Program-made: the position numbers and the translations under genes
The notes under the pieces: model-generated
The model's database searches: none
Seen by the model: only the letters and a program-made list of their open reading frames with translations
What the model was told of the DNA's origin: nothing
Assembly (NCBI GenBank): GCA_001941065.1
Contig: MSHJ01000001.1
Location: 1-64,000, forward strand
DNA: 64,000 nt
Source: Alistipes sp. Zagget8
GTDB taxonomy: Bacteria > Bacteroidota > Bacteroidia > Bacteroidales > Rikenellaceae
Direction of reading: 5' to 3'
In this document: piece by piece, positions 17,032 through 26,438 of the stretch
How positions within the stretch are numbered: the first letter of the stretch is position 1
Layout of the letters: each line of letters starts with the position of its first letter

Positions 17032-18231
17032 ATGAAACAGTCTTTTCTCAAACTCGCAACCGAAGGAAATAAGAATGCAATTCTCAAACAGCACATTATC
17101 AGGCATTTCGTTTTTGAAGGCGATTCGAGCATCGCAGACCTGAGCAAAGCTGTCAACCTGAGCGTTCCGACGGTCACCAAGCTGCTCGGCGAACTGATCG
17201 AAGAGGAATTCGTTCACAATTTCGGCGAACAGCAGACCGCTGGAGGCCGGAAACCCAATATCTACGGGCTGAATCCCTACACGGGGCTGATTATCGGCGC
17301 CGACATCAAGAAGGATTCCGTGATCATGGGCGCCATGAATTTCAAGGGCAACCTGATTCACCGCGAGGTGGTGGAGTTCAACCTGGAGGGTCCGCAGGCG
17401 CTCGACGACCTCTGCAGCGTCATCCTCGGCTTTATCAAGCGGCACAAGATCGATCCGACGAAGATACTCGCCGTCGGCGTGAACATCTCCGGGCGGGTGA
17501 ATTCCCGGACGGGGTACAGTTACAGCTACTTTTTCGTCGAGGAACAGCCCCTGTCGATGCTCCTCGAGGAGCGGCTCGGCTACACGGTTTTCATCGAGAA
17601 CGACACCCGCGCCGCGGCCTACGGAGAGTATATGAACAACGAAAGTTACGCCCAGCAGACGCTCCTCTACGTCAATGCCAGCTGGGGGCTGGGCATCGGG
17701 ATCATCATCGACGGCAAACTCTTTTACGGCCATTCGGGATTCTCCGGCGAGTACGGCCATTTCCCGTTCAACGACGAGGAGATCATCTGCCGCTGCGGAA
17801 AACGGGGGTGTCTGGAGACGGTGGCGTCGGGGTCGGCGCTCTACCGCATGTTCCTCGAAAAACTGGAGGCCGGAAGCGTCTCCGTGCTGTCGGACAAATT
17901 CAAGAGCACCGGAAAAATCACGATGGAGGATATTCTGTCGGCGATCGAGAGCGAGGATGTCCTCGCCATCGAGATTCTCGAGACCGTCGGCCACAACCTC
18001 GGCAAGGCCATCGCGGGGCTGATCAATATCTTCAATCCCGAGCTGATCGTCATCGGCGGGTCGCTCTCCACGGCCAAGGAGTACATCATGCTCCCCGTGC
18101 GGAACGCCGTCAACAAATACTCCCTGATGCTGGTGAACAAAGACACCCGCATCTGTCTCTCGGCGTTGGGAGAAAATGCGGGTGTCACGGGCGCCTGCCT
18201 GCTGGCACGCAACAAACTTATCGGACTGTAA
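17032..18231 (+). CDS. ROK-family transcriptional repressor (NagC/XylR type)
   Basis: 399 aa. An N-terminal winged helix (about 15-80: SSIADLSKAVNLSVPTVTKL) precedes a ROK sugar-binding domain. The structural zinc motif GEYGHFPF...CRCGKRGCLET and FIENDTRAAAYGE are present. The nucleotide-binding loop reads GADIKKDSV, lacking the DxGGT of sugar kinases, so it should be a regulator without kinase activity. The ATG at 17032 is used; longer in-frame starts extend into the promoter region. It sits between two glycan operons and probably senses an amino sugar or its phosphate (inference). The last 14 bp overlap the 3' end of the convergent GH20 gene. Confidence 0.92.
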   Translation: MKQSFLKLATEGNKNAILKQHIIRHFVFEGDSSIADLSKAVNLSVPTVTKLLGELIEEEFVHNFGEQQTAGGRKPNIYGLNPYTGLIIGADIKKDSVIMGAMNFKGNLIHREVVEFNLEGPQALDDLCSVILGFIKRHKIDPTKILAVGVNISGRVNSRTGYSYSYFFVEEQPLSMLLEERLGYTVFIENDTRAAAYGEYMNNESYAQQTLLYVNASWGLGIGIIIDGKLFYGHSGFSGEYGHFPFNDEEIICRCGKRGCLETVASGSALYRMFLEKLEAGSVSVLSDKFKSTGKITMEDILSAIESEDVLAIEILETVGHNLGKAIAGLINIFNPELIVIGGSLSTAKEYIMLPVRNAVNKYSLMLVNKDTRICLSALGENAGVTGACLLARNKLIGL

Positions 18232-20173
18232 CCTCCAGGTCGGAGATCCGGCCGTCGAATTTCCCGACCTTTTCCAGCGGGAATACCAGCGTTTGCACAT
18301 AGCTCATAATCATCGCCGGGCGGGTCACCGACACGCGGTAGGGGTAGACGATGTCGAGCGTCCGGGTCAGCTCTCCGTCGACGTAGAGCCGCGTGGACTT
18401 GTTGTCGCCTTCGACGGCGATGCGCACCGGTTTGCCGACGGGAGGGGCGTAGCCGAGCGAATAGGTGTAACCGTCGCGGGAGAAGCCGAGCCGGCCGTCG
18501 AGCGGGTTGTTGAGGTAGAACGTCGAATAGGGGCCTGCGAAAAGCACCGTGCCGCCGGGATTTCGGCCCGCGGTCAGCGTGAACTCCACGCGGTAGTTCC
18601 AGCCGATCTGTTTCAGGGGCAGCCGGTCTCCCTGCGAGACCTCCTTCCGGGACAGCACCACTCCTTTCTCCGGGTGCAGCGAGAGGATGTCCACGCCGGG
18701 CGCTTCGCCGATCCGCGGACGCAGGGCCGTGAATTCGTCGTAAGTCAGCGAGGTCCGGGCCCCGTTCCACATCTTGACCGACAGCGGCGCTACGGCGTCG
18801 AAAATCCGGTGGTGTACGTCCTGGACACTGATGCCGTTGCCGGCGTGGTCGTTCCACAGTGCGAACAGGCCGCCCTTGAGCCGCGGGTCCGCCGGGTCGA
18901 AGGTCTGGTTGCCGACGTTGGCCGGGGTCCAGCTCTCGTAGAGCATTCTGGTGTCGAGGTAGTCGTGGTAGTAACCGGCCGCAGGGACGATGTAGACCTG
19001 GTCGTCGGGGACGCTCAGGATGTCGTAGCCCAGCGCGTACATCTCCTGCGGATCGGCATAGCCGTTATACCAGCAGTTCATCAGGATGCCGTCCGACTTG
19101 ACCGGGGTGGCGCCCCTGGCATGGGTCAGTGCGCCCCAGAGCATCGGCTCCTTGCCGAACGACTCGACGTAGCGGAGGTAGCGGTCGGTGAATGCGCGGA
19201 ACTGCTCGACCACGAGCGAATCCTTGTTGCTGTACTCGTCGGTGCCGATGTGCACCTTTTTTCCGACGAACACGGGGTCGTCGCCCGTGAGGTATTCACG
19301 CCAGAGAGCATCCAGAAATTCATAACCTTCGGGGTTGAAGAGGTCCATGTGGTCCTTGCCGTAGATGTCGCTGCCCAGCGAAGGCTTGTAATGCGAGAAG
19401 GAGAGGGTGTGTGCCGGGGTGTCGATCTCGGGAATGATGGTGACGCCCTGCCGGAGCGCCTCTTTCTGGAACTCGCGGAAAGCCTCGTGCGTATAATAAC
19501 CGTCCTTCGAGGCCAGTCCGGGGAAGGTCTTGCTCTCGATCCGGAAGCCCGAAGGGGTCTTGGTCCAGTCGTTCTCGAAGAGTTCCTGCATGCCGTTGTC
19601 GTTCAGGTGGACCTGGAAGGTGTTCATCTTGTAGTAGGCGAGCACCCGGACGAGGTCTTCGAGGTAGGAGAGGTCGAAATACTTGCGGGCCACGTCGAGC
19701 ATGAAGCCGCGTATCGGGAACGCGGGGTAGTCGACCATCGATCCGCAGGGCAGCGAGAGCGACTGCCCGGCCAGCTGAAGAAGCGTCTTCGTGGCCCAGA
19801 TAACTCCCTGGGGCTCGTTGGCGCACACCTTGACGTTCCTGCCGATCGAGACGGCATAGCCTTCGGCGTTGTCCGTGCCGCACTTTCCGGGGGCGACGCT
19901 CAGCGAGATGACGCCGGATTTGGTCCGGTTCTGACGCGCCGGAACCACCTTCGGGGTGAAGCCCAGCAGCTCCCCGCATTCGGCGGCGAAACGTTCGGCG
20001 ACGGCCGTGGTCGCCTCGTCGTGGGCGATGACCGTGGCCGGCGTGAGCGTGAAATGGCCGCTGCCGCCTTCCCAGCTGACGAGCTCGGGGATGACGAACG
20101 GTTTGGGGTTCCCGGCCGCAGCCGCCAGCGTGCAGAACAGGGCGCAGAGGGTTACAGCAAATTTTCGTTGCAT
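18218..20173 (-). CDS. GH20 beta-N-acetylhexosaminidase
   Basis: 651 aa with a Sec signal peptide (MQRKFAVTLCALFCTLAAAAG). A GH20 N-terminal alpha/beta domain (about 25-140) leads to the catalytic barrel: YPAFPIRGFMLDVARKYF, YYKMNTFQVHLNDN, and the catalytic Asp-Glu pair in VHIGTDEYSNKDS near residue 313. The pair normally reads GxDE; here the preceding residue is Thr. A C-terminal beta-sandwich (about 500-651) resembles a laminin-G/lectin fold. It releases terminal beta-GlcNAc or beta-GalNAc, probably in the periplasm. It overlaps the epimerase gene by 22 bp at its start and the ROK gene by 14 bp at its end. Confidence 0.9.
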   Translation of the reverse strand: MQRKFAVTLCALFCTLAAAAGNPKPFVIPELVSWEGGSGHFTLTPATVIAHDEATTAVAERFAAECGELLGFTPKVVPARQNRTKSGVISLSVAPGKCGTDNAEGYAVSIGRNVKVCANEPQGVIWATKTLLQLAGQSLSLPCGSMVDYPAFPIRGFMLDVARKYFDLSYLEDLVRVLAYYKMNTFQVHLNDNGMQELFENDWTKTPSGFRIESKTFPGLASKDGYYTHEAFREFQKEALRQGVTIIPEIDTPAHTLSFSHYKPSLGSDIYGKDHMDLFNPEGYEFLDALWREYLTGDDPVFVGKKVHIGTDEYSNKDSLVVEQFRAFTDRYLRYVESFGKEPMLWGALTHARGATPVKSDGILMNCWYNGYADPQEMYALGYDILSVPDDQVYIVPAAGYYHDYLDTRMLYESWTPANVGNQTFDPADPRLKGGLFALWNDHAGNGISVQDVHHRIFDAVAPLSVKMWNGARTSLTYDEFTALRPRIGEAPGVDILSLHPEKGVVLSRKEVSQGDRLPLKQIGWNYRVEFTLTAGRNPGGTVLFAGPYSTFYLNNPLDGRLGFSRDGYTYSLGYAPPVGKPVRIAVEGDNKSTRLYVDGELTRTLDIVYPYRVSVTRPAMIMSYVQTLVFPLEKVGKFDGRISDLEVTVR

Positions 20174-21372
20174 AAGGTTTCGGTTTTGGGGGTTATCAGG
20201 GTTGTCTTTCGGTCGATCCGTTCGAGGGTCTGCCAGCATTGGTACAGCCCGCGCGGGACGTGGAAACAGCCTTTCCATTTGCCGCCCTTGAGGTCGATCA
20301 GCACCTCGCCCCGGCGGTTGAGGTAGCCGAACCATTCGGGGTATTCCGGGTCCTTGAAGTGTTCCCAGGTGTAGGCGTGGACCCGCTCGAACCACTCCAT
20401 GCACCGCCGGTCGCCGGTCAGTTCATAGCCCTTGAGCAGCGAGATGAGCGTCTCGATATGCACCCACCACAGTTTCTGGTCCCACTCCAGCTGGAGCGGC
20501 GGGCAGCCCTTGCGGTCGAGAAAATAGAAGATGCCGCCGTAGGTCTTGTCCCAGCCGTATTCGATCATCCGCAGGGTGATCTCCTTGGCCTGTTCGATCA
20601 GCTCGGGGCGCTGGAGCCGCCGGCCGATATCCATCACGAACCACATCGCCTCGATGGCATGGCCGGGATTGACGGAACGTCCCTCGAAGGTGTCCGAAAG
20701 CTGGTTGTCGGCGGTGAGGTTCTCGACCACGATGCCCAGTTCGGGACGGTAGAAGATGTCCATTACCTGGTGTACGCACTCCTCCATGCGGGCGCGGAGC
20801 GCCTTTTCGCCCAACAGGTGCTCGATTTCCATCGCCAGGTTGCAGAGGATCATCGGCAGCGCGAAGCCCTTGAGCGACCGGCTGCCGGGCGAAGCCTTGC
20901 TCCATTTGCCCTTGGGGTTGGAGGCCTTGGAGAGGATGATCTCGAAGGTCCGCCGGGCGATGTCGGCGTAGCGGGGATTCCCGGTGGCCTTGTTCAACTG
21001 CCCGAAAGCCATGGTGGCGAAGGTGTAGGAGAAGATGTTGTAGGGCTCGACCAGCGGTGCGCCCCGGCGGTCGAGGGCGAAATACCAGTTGAGGGCGCCG
21101 TCGTGGCCGTGCTTTTCGAGGAAATCGGCGCCGTGGATGGCGGCATCGAGCCACTCTTTGCGCGGCTCCACCTTATTATATAACATCGAGAAGAGCCAGA
21201 CCTCCCGCGCCTGCAGCCAGATGAATTTGTCGGTGTCGTACACTTTGCCTTTGCGGCCGAGGCAGGTGAAATAGCCGCCGCACTCCCGGTCGAGGGAGTG
21301 TTCGAGCCAGAAAGGTATCACATTTTCAAGCAGTTCCGTCTTGTAAAGTGCAGCCAGTGAGTTGAAATTCAT
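20152..21372 (-). CDS. N-acylglucosamine 2-epimerase
   Basis: 406 aa without a signal peptide, so cytoplasmic. It is an AGE-family (alpha/alpha)6 barrel: FWLEHSLDRECGGYFTCLGR, DKFIWLQAREVWLFS, GRSVNPGHAIEAMWFVMDI, QKLWWVHIETLISLL and KGCFHVPRGLYQCW, with the conserved histidines. The family interconverts GlcNAc and ManNAc (or related sugars, such as cellobiose in some members). With GH20 and GH89 in the locus, GlcNAc to ManNAc is the simplest reading. It is the first gene of a two-gene operon with GH20. Confidence 0.9.
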   Translation of the reverse strand: MNFNSLAALYKTELLENVIPFWLEHSLDRECGGYFTCLGRKGKVYDTDKFIWLQAREVWLFSMLYNKVEPRKEWLDAAIHGADFLEKHGHDGALNWYFALDRRGAPLVEPYNIFSYTFATMAFGQLNKATGNPRYADIARRTFEIILSKASNPKGKWSKASPGSRSLKGFALPMILCNLAMEIEHLLGEKALRARMEECVHQVMDIFYRPELGIVVENLTADNQLSDTFEGRSVNPGHAIEAMWFVMDIGRRLQRPELIEQAKEITLRMIEYGWDKTYGGIFYFLDRKGCPPLQLEWDQKLWWVHIETLISLLKGYELTGDRRCMEWFERVHAYTWEHFKDPEYPEWFGYLNRRGEVLIDLKGGKWKGCFHVPRGLYQCWQTLERIDRKTTLITPKTETLCNENLL

Positions 21373-21458
21373 GGTTAGTCGCTGTTAATTTTCAACAAAA
21401 TAAGTAATAAAATTCAACATTATCAATTTTTAGAGTAAAAATAATTACTAAAATATTC

Positions 21459-21488
21459 TTTGTGCATAAATTATTTTATTTATATTTG
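21459..21488 (+). promoter_or_regulatory. Promoter of the phosphodiester glycosidase / SusCD locus
   Basis: TTTG at 21459-21462 and TATATTTG at 21481-21488, spacing 18 bp, in the AT-rich divergent region between the epimerase and the phosphodiester glycosidase. The start codon follows 26 bp after the -7 box. Confidence 0.7.
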
Positions 21489-21514
21489 TGCAGGCAATAA
21501 TTGTTTTGGGTATC

Positions 21515-22588
21515 ATGAAACTGAATAAAACCATTTTTCGGACTCTCGCCGCCCTTATTATTATAGGTGCGTTCGCCGGATGCGATTCCGACGACGACGG
21601 AGGTCCGCAAATTCCCCCCCCCTCCACGGGCGGCGATCCTGTCGATGCTCCTTATGAGGACCCTGAAGGTCTGACCGTTACAAATCGTTACGACGGCTAT
21701 CCCGAAGGGGTTTACGTCCGTTCGTTCGAAATGCCGCTCTCCGGCGGCCAGAAGATCGTCGGCTATTATGCCGTGCTGGATTTCGTCGAAAATCCCGATC
21801 TGCTGTTCCTTCCCCAGTTCTCTGCGGGGAAAAAGCCTACCAAATATTTCAGCGACTGCCTCGCCGAAGGTGCGGAAGATCCGTTCCTGGCGGTGAACGG
21901 CGGTTTCTTCGTCATGCAGTCACCGCCCCGGTCCTACTGCCTGCTGGTCAGCGACGGCGTGGTGCAGTCGCGTCCCGATCCCTATGAGTGGACCGGGCCG
22001 TCGTCGTCGCCTTATCAGTTCTTCCCCGTACGTGCGGCCATGGGTCTCATGGACGACGGCAAGTTCGAGGCGGCGTGGGTGTATTGTGTCGCCGACGATG
22101 CGCAGCGTCCCTATGCGTTCCCCTCGCCGCTGGACAACGACGAGCGCATTCCCTCCTTTCTGCCTTCCGCACCGACCTCGAAAACCCCGGGCGCCGAACT
22201 TTGGGAGCCGCAGCAGGCCATCGGCGCCGGGCCGATGCTCGTCAGGGACAGCCTGAATGTGGCGGAGGACTCCTATTACAAGGAGGTGCTCCACTATATG
22301 GGGCAGGGGATCAACGGCATGGGGCGCCGTCCCCGCACGGCGCTCGGAATCACCCGTTCGCAGCGCCGGATGGTGGTCATCGTCTGCAACGGCGACAAGG
22401 TGCAGTCGAGCGCCGGAATCACACTCCCCGAGCTGGGCGACCTGTTCCTGCGGTTCGGCTGCGTGATGGCCGTGAACCTCGACGGCGGAGGCTCTTCGGC
22501 CTTCGTGGGACGCGAGGGAACCCTGCTGAACGGCATTTCTGCGGAGCGGACCATGCCGACAGCGGTGGTTTTCGCCGAGAAAAAGTGA
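21515..22588 (+). CDS. Phosphodiester glycosidase (NAGPA domain) surface lipoprotein
   Basis: 357 aa. Lipoprotein signal with Cys 23 followed by DSDDDGG, an acidic stretch like the lipoprotein export signal of Bacteroidota, so probably on the cell surface. The rest is the phosphodiester glycosidase domain (PF09992 family, named after the mammalian uncovering enzyme that removes GlcNAc from GlcNAc-alpha-P-mannose). Hallmarks are EDPFLAVNGGFFVM near residue 130, GRRPRTALGITRSQRRMVVIV, and VNLDGGGSSAFVG near the C-terminus. It probably hydrolyses an alpha-GlcNAc-1-phosphodiester. An earlier in-frame ATG at 21488 overlaps the -7 box and is rejected. First gene of the plus-strand glycan locus. Confidence 0.88.
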   Translation: MKLNKTIFRTLAALIIIGAFAGCDSDDDGGPQIPPPSTGGDPVDAPYEDPEGLTVTNRYDGYPEGVYVRSFEMPLSGGQKIVGYYAVLDFVENPDLLFLPQFSAGKKPTKYFSDCLAEGAEDPFLAVNGGFFVMQSPPRSYCLLVSDGVVQSRPDPYEWTGPSSSPYQFFPVRAAMGLMDDGKFEAAWVYCVADDAQRPYAFPSPLDNDERIPSFLPSAPTSKTPGAELWEPQQAIGAGPMLVRDSLNVAEDSYYKEVLHYMGQGINGMGRRPRTALGITRSQRRMVVIVCNGDKVQSSAGITLPELGDLFLRFGCVMAVNLDGGGSSAFVGREGTLLNGISAERTMPTAVVFAEKK

Positions 22589-22621
22589 TTCAACACACTT
22601 AAAACTACGCGATAAACGAAC

Positions 22622-23839
22622 ATGAAACTGAACAACCCTGCCGGCATTTCCGGACTGATGTGCAAACTGTTGCTGGTATTCGTGCTTTGCATCACAGCCT
22701 GCAAGGGTGAGGAAACGAAAGGCGTCACTCCTGGAGTTCCTCCGACCGACGAGCCTGAGCCCTATGGGAAGGCTTACATTTCCGACCTGGCGCTGATCTA
22801 CGGAGGCGGCCATCACCGACAGGTCGTGTGGAACGAGGCGAGCTTCGAACCGCACGTGGTCTACACCGACCGCAACGACAACAAGTACTGGTTATTCGAC
22901 TCGTTCCTGCTGATCGAGTTCACGCTGGGCAAAGGCGGCCAGACGACGAACCAGATTTTCGCCACGGGGTATTACGGGCTTCCGGCGCGGAAGACCGAGT
23001 GGCAGGAGCTGCTGGACTACTATTTTTCGAAGGATGTGAGCATCGATGCGCTGGACAAGACCGTCGGCAGGCAGATCGAAACGATCGGGCGTCCGGCCTA
23101 CAAGCGGCAGGTGGTGCTGACGCTTCCCGAACCGATCGTGGGCGGTGCAGGCTCGAGCTACCCGGCCGTTGCGAAGGACTACTGGGGCGTGGTGGAAGGA
23201 AAGCGGCTGGATTTCACCAGTCCGGCGGACCGGCTGACGGCCTGCAAATGGTACATTGACAAAGCCTGCGAAATGTTCGATGCGGGCGGCTATGAAAACG
23301 TCGAGCTGGCGGGTTTCTACTGGGTCGCCGAAGAGATGTACCACTCGTCGGGCATCATCGAGGGCGTCGCCGAGTACCTGCATTCGAAGGGGCTGCGGTT
23401 CGAGTGGATTCCCTATTGGAAAGGCGAGAAGGACTGGCAAGGCAACGATCCCGACTATTTCACCTGGAAGGATTACGGTTTCGACCAGGCCTATCTCCAG
23501 CCCAACTATTTCTTCAACGAGTCGGTGCCGGTCAGCCGGTTGACGGATGCCGTGAAGGTGATTAACAAATACGACCTGGGCTACGAAGTCGAATTCGACG
23601 AGAACGTCATCGAGGGGCAGGGAGGAACCAAACGGTCGCGGCTGTACGACTACATGAAGGCCTTTAAGGAGAGCGGAGTCTATGCGAAACAGCCGCTGGC
23701 CTACTACATGGGCGAGAACGCTTTCTGCCAGCTTTCCAAAGCTGGGCTGAGCGTCGACCGCAAGACTTTCGACGACCTCTGTACGTTTGTCATCGCCCAT
23801 CAGCAGGCCTACCTGAACGAACGGAATAAAACGGAATAA
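22622..23839 (+). CDS. DUF4855 lipoprotein
   Basis: 405 aa. Lipoprotein signal with Cys 27 followed by KGEE, again a surface-type signal. The body matches DUF4855 (YISDLALIYGGGHHRQVVWN, NKYWLFDSFLLIEF, GFYWVAEEMYHSSG, GLRFEWIPYWKG), a domain found in Bacteroidota glycan loci and thought to be a TIM-barrel glycosidase or binding protein. Glu residues in YWVAEEMY are candidate catalytic acids. Function unproven. It lies 33 bp after the phosphodiester glycosidase and 1 bp before the next gene. Confidence 0.8.
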   Translation: MKLNNPAGISGLMCKLLLVFVLCITACKGEETKGVTPGVPPTDEPEPYGKAYISDLALIYGGGHHRQVVWNEASFEPHVVYTDRNDNKYWLFDSFLLIEFTLGKGGQTTNQIFATGYYGLPARKTEWQELLDYYFSKDVSIDALDKTVGRQIETIGRPAYKRQVVLTLPEPIVGGAGSSYPAVAKDYWGVVEGKRLDFTSPADRLTACKWYIDKACEMFDAGGYENVELAGFYWVAEEMYHSSGIIEGVAEYLHSKGLRFEWIPYWKGEKDWQGNDPDYFTWKDYGFDQAYLQPNYFFNESVPVSRLTDAVKVINKYDLGYEVEFDENVIEGQGGTKRSRLYDYMKAFKESGVYAKQPLAYYMGENAFCQLSKAGLSVDRKTFDDLCTFVIAHQQAYLNERNKTE

Positions 23840-23840
23840 G

Positions 23841-24884
23841 ATGAAAAAGAACCTTTTGCTGAAAACCTTCGCAGCGCTGTTCCTGCTGCTGGCGACGACC
23901 GCGGCGGACGCGGCGGATGCTCCCCGGCAGCTGCTGGCGCTGGAGAAATATACGGTGCCCGTCGGGGTGCCGGGGGCCGTGGTGGGGCGTTTCACGACGG
24001 AGGCGGCGGTGACGCTCGCCGACGATCCTTCGGGGCTCTTCGAGATCGTGAACAACGAGCTGAAGCTCCGCAAAAAGGCGGTCGTGACGGCTTCGTCGCC
24101 CATGCTGTTTGAGATCGGGGTGGCCTGCGGCGATGCGCAGAAGCGGTTTACCATCGTCAAGGACGAGTTTATCCGCAACAAGGTGGTGGCTCACCGCGGA
24201 GCGTGGAAGGGATACGGATACCACCAGAATTCGCGCCATTCGCTGCGCAAGGCCATCGAGCTGGGGTGCGAAGCCTCGGAATTCGATGTCTGGCTCACGA
24301 AGGACAAGTACATCGCCCTCAACCATGACTACGAGTACGACGGCATGATCGTCGAGTTGTCGAAACTGGCCGACATGCGGCGCGTGATTCTGGAGCAGGG
24401 CGAGGTGATGGCGACGCTGGACGAGTATTTGGACATCATCCGCGGACAGAACCGGACGCGTCTGGTACTGGAGCTGAAATCCACGCCGGCGAACAAGATC
24501 GGGCTCGAACTGGCCGACGCCGCCGTGGCGATGGTGCACGAAATGGGTGCGCAGGCATGGGTCGATTACATCAGCTTCGATTACGAGGTGCTGAAACGTG
24601 TGCGGGCCCTCGACCCCACGGCGCATATCGCCTACCTGGGAGCCGTCGTGCCGATGGACCAGCAGAAGATCGAGGGAATGAGCGGCATCGACTACCATTT
24701 TTCACAGTTCGACAACATGCCGCGGCTTTACGACCGGGCGCGGATGCTGGGGCTGACGATCAACGTCTGGACGGTCGACGACCCGAAGATCATGGAGCGC
24801 ATGATCGACATGGGGGTCGATTTCATCACCACGGACGAGCCCGCGATGCTGCTGGAAATGATTGAAAAACGGAACGAACGATAA
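23841..24884 (+). CDS. Glycerophosphodiester phosphodiesterase
   Basis: 347 aa with a Sec signal (cleavage near ATTAADAADA), probably periplasmic. An N-terminal beta domain of about 100 residues precedes the GDPD barrel. The catalytic set is present: His in VVAHRGAWKG, Glu and Asp in EASEFDVWLTKD and His in ALNHDYEYD. The usual PENT motif after HRG reads HQNSRHS here, so the typical Glu is Gln; this residue is not one of the core catalytic four. Such enzymes split glycerol-3-phosphate from glycerophosphodiesters, including polyglycerol phosphate. It directly follows the DUF4855 gene. Confidence 0.9.
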   Translation: MKKNLLLKTFAALFLLLATTAADAADAPRQLLALEKYTVPVGVPGAVVGRFTTEAAVTLADDPSGLFEIVNNELKLRKKAVVTASSPMLFEIGVACGDAQKRFTIVKDEFIRNKVVAHRGAWKGYGYHQNSRHSLRKAIELGCEASEFDVWLTKDKYIALNHDYEYDGMIVELSKLADMRRVILEQGEVMATLDEYLDIIRGQNRTRLVLELKSTPANKIGLELADAAVAMVHEMGAQAWVDYISFDYEVLKRVRALDPTAHIAYLGAVVPMDQQKIEGMSGIDYHFSQFDNMPRLYDRARMLGLTINVWTVDDPKIMERMIDMGVDFITTDEPAMLLEMIEKRNER

Positions 24885-24930
24885 GCAACACGTAACACAA
24901 CAACCAAATAACCTTAAAAAAAGAATGATT

Positions 24931-26424
24931 ATGAAGCGATTGTTTTTAACCCTGGCGCTTGGTGCGCTGGCCGTTTTCGGACTGAATTCGTGCTCGGACG
25001 ACGACTCCGACGGAGGAGGCGAAAAGCGTCCGTATTGTGAGATCGAGAAATTCTCGGTTTCCGTTCCCAACGTCGAGGCCAAGATCGACAAGGACAAGGC
25101 CCTCGTGGAACTCTACGTGGCTCCCGATTTGCTGGACCTGCTCTCCGATGTGACGCCTACGGGAGAACTCTCCATCGGCGCTACCGTGGTTCCTGCGTTC
25201 AGCGTGAAGCAGGATTTCACCAAGGAGGTGACTTATCTCGTGACTGCCGAGGACGGCAAAACGCAGAAAACATGGACCGTGAAACCCGTTGTCAGCAAGT
25301 ATGTAGCCTCGGGTATCGGTACGGTGACGCGTCTCTGGGCGAAAACGGCGACTGAAGTGGGGCTCACGGTCAACGAGCCTACGATCGCCTCGTTCGAGGA
25401 CAAGGTGGTCGTTTCCCGGCCGGGTATGATCATCGACGGAAAGACCGGCGAGAATACCGGCGAGAAGCTCAACATTCAGGGAATCGAGTGCAATCCTGCC
25501 AATGAGGCCACGTTGCTGCCTTTCGTTGTGGCTAACGACAGTAAGGGTAACCTGCTGGGTGCGACCCTGGGTGCCTGGGCATTGAACAACAGTCCTTGGA
25601 AAGTCTACAAGTGGACTGCGCTGAACGCCGCTCCCGTCGAGGTCATCAGCCATGAGCAAATGGCAACGGAGAGCTTCGGCCGCCGTCTGACGGCTGTCGG
25701 TGATGTCAACGGCAATGCGATTGTTACGTCGCTCAGTGTGAGTGATTATAACCTTAAACCTGATAATAATCCGGCAGCTGCTCCCGCAGCCCACTATTGC
25801 TGGAAGATAACCAACGGTGTTGTAGCTGCGAAGCCGGAACTGGTCGCCGTACCTGCCGGATACCGTTCGGGCAATATGTATCAGGTGCTCTGGCCCGCCA
25901 GCGAACTGGCTGTCAAGCCGTTCTATTTCAGCGATCCGGGTGCTTCGAACGCTGTGCCCGTGACCCGTCTGGGCTATGTGGGCCTCGACGATCAGATCGT
26001 TTATTTCAAGGGCGGCGTAAACCCGAGCGACATCATGGGCGGCGGCGACGAAATGTTCAAGGAGACCGGTTACGGCCGCAAGGTGCTGCACAGCCAGCCG
26101 TTCACCTTCAACGGCGTGAACTACCTGGCGGTATGCGCATTCTACAGCACCGAGATCGGTACGAACGGAGCTACCGAGGATAAGGTTTACCTCTACACCC
26201 AGCTGCTCGAGGTTTCGGGCAAGGACTACAAGGTTGCCTATGTAGGTAAGGATATTTTCGACGGCAAGGTGTCGACGCTCAACCCCAACGGAACGGGCGG
26301 TCTGGCCATCAGCGTGATCGCCGAGGGCAGCGGTGACGACGAAGGCAAGCTGAGCTGCCGCGTCTACAACCTCCTGTCGGGTGTCGGTCTGGTCGGCTAC
26401 GAGATCAACAACGTCAAGGAGTAA
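24931..26424 (+). CDS. DUF5018-like surface lipoprotein, putative glycan-binding protein
   Basis: 497 aa from the ATG at 24931 (an ATG two codons upstream at 24925 is equally possible). Lipoprotein signal LNSC followed by SDDDSDGGG, an acidic export signal suggesting surface display. The first about 110 residues look like the Ig-like DUF5018 fold (IEKFSVSVPNVEAKID, FTKEVTYLVTAEDGKTQKTWTV); the remainder is beta-rich, perhaps a propeller. It occupies the place of a SusE/SusF-type binding protein but comes before susC. Assignment to DUF5018 is by resemblance. Confidence 0.7.
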   Translation: MKRLFLTLALGALAVFGLNSCSDDDSDGGGEKRPYCEIEKFSVSVPNVEAKIDKDKALVELYVAPDLLDLLSDVTPTGELSIGATVVPAFSVKQDFTKEVTYLVTAEDGKTQKTWTVKPVVSKYVASGIGTVTRLWAKTATEVGLTVNEPTIASFEDKVVVSRPGMIIDGKTGENTGEKLNIQGIECNPANEATLLPFVVANDSKGNLLGATLGAWALNNSPWKVYKWTALNAAPVEVISHEQMATESFGRRLTAVGDVNGNAIVTSLSVSDYNLKPDNNPAAAPAAHYCWKITNGVVAAKPELVAVPAGYRSGNMYQVLWPASELAVKPFYFSDPGASNAVPVTRLGYVGLDDQIVYFKGGVNPSDIMGGGDEMFKETGYGRKVLHSQPFTFNGVNYLAVCAFYSTEIGTNGATEDKVYLYTQLLEVSGKDYKVAYVGKDIFDGKVSTLNPNGTGGLAISVIAEGSGDDEGKLSCRVYNLLSGVGLVGYEINNVKE

Positions 26425-26438
26425 CCTCCTCTCGATTG

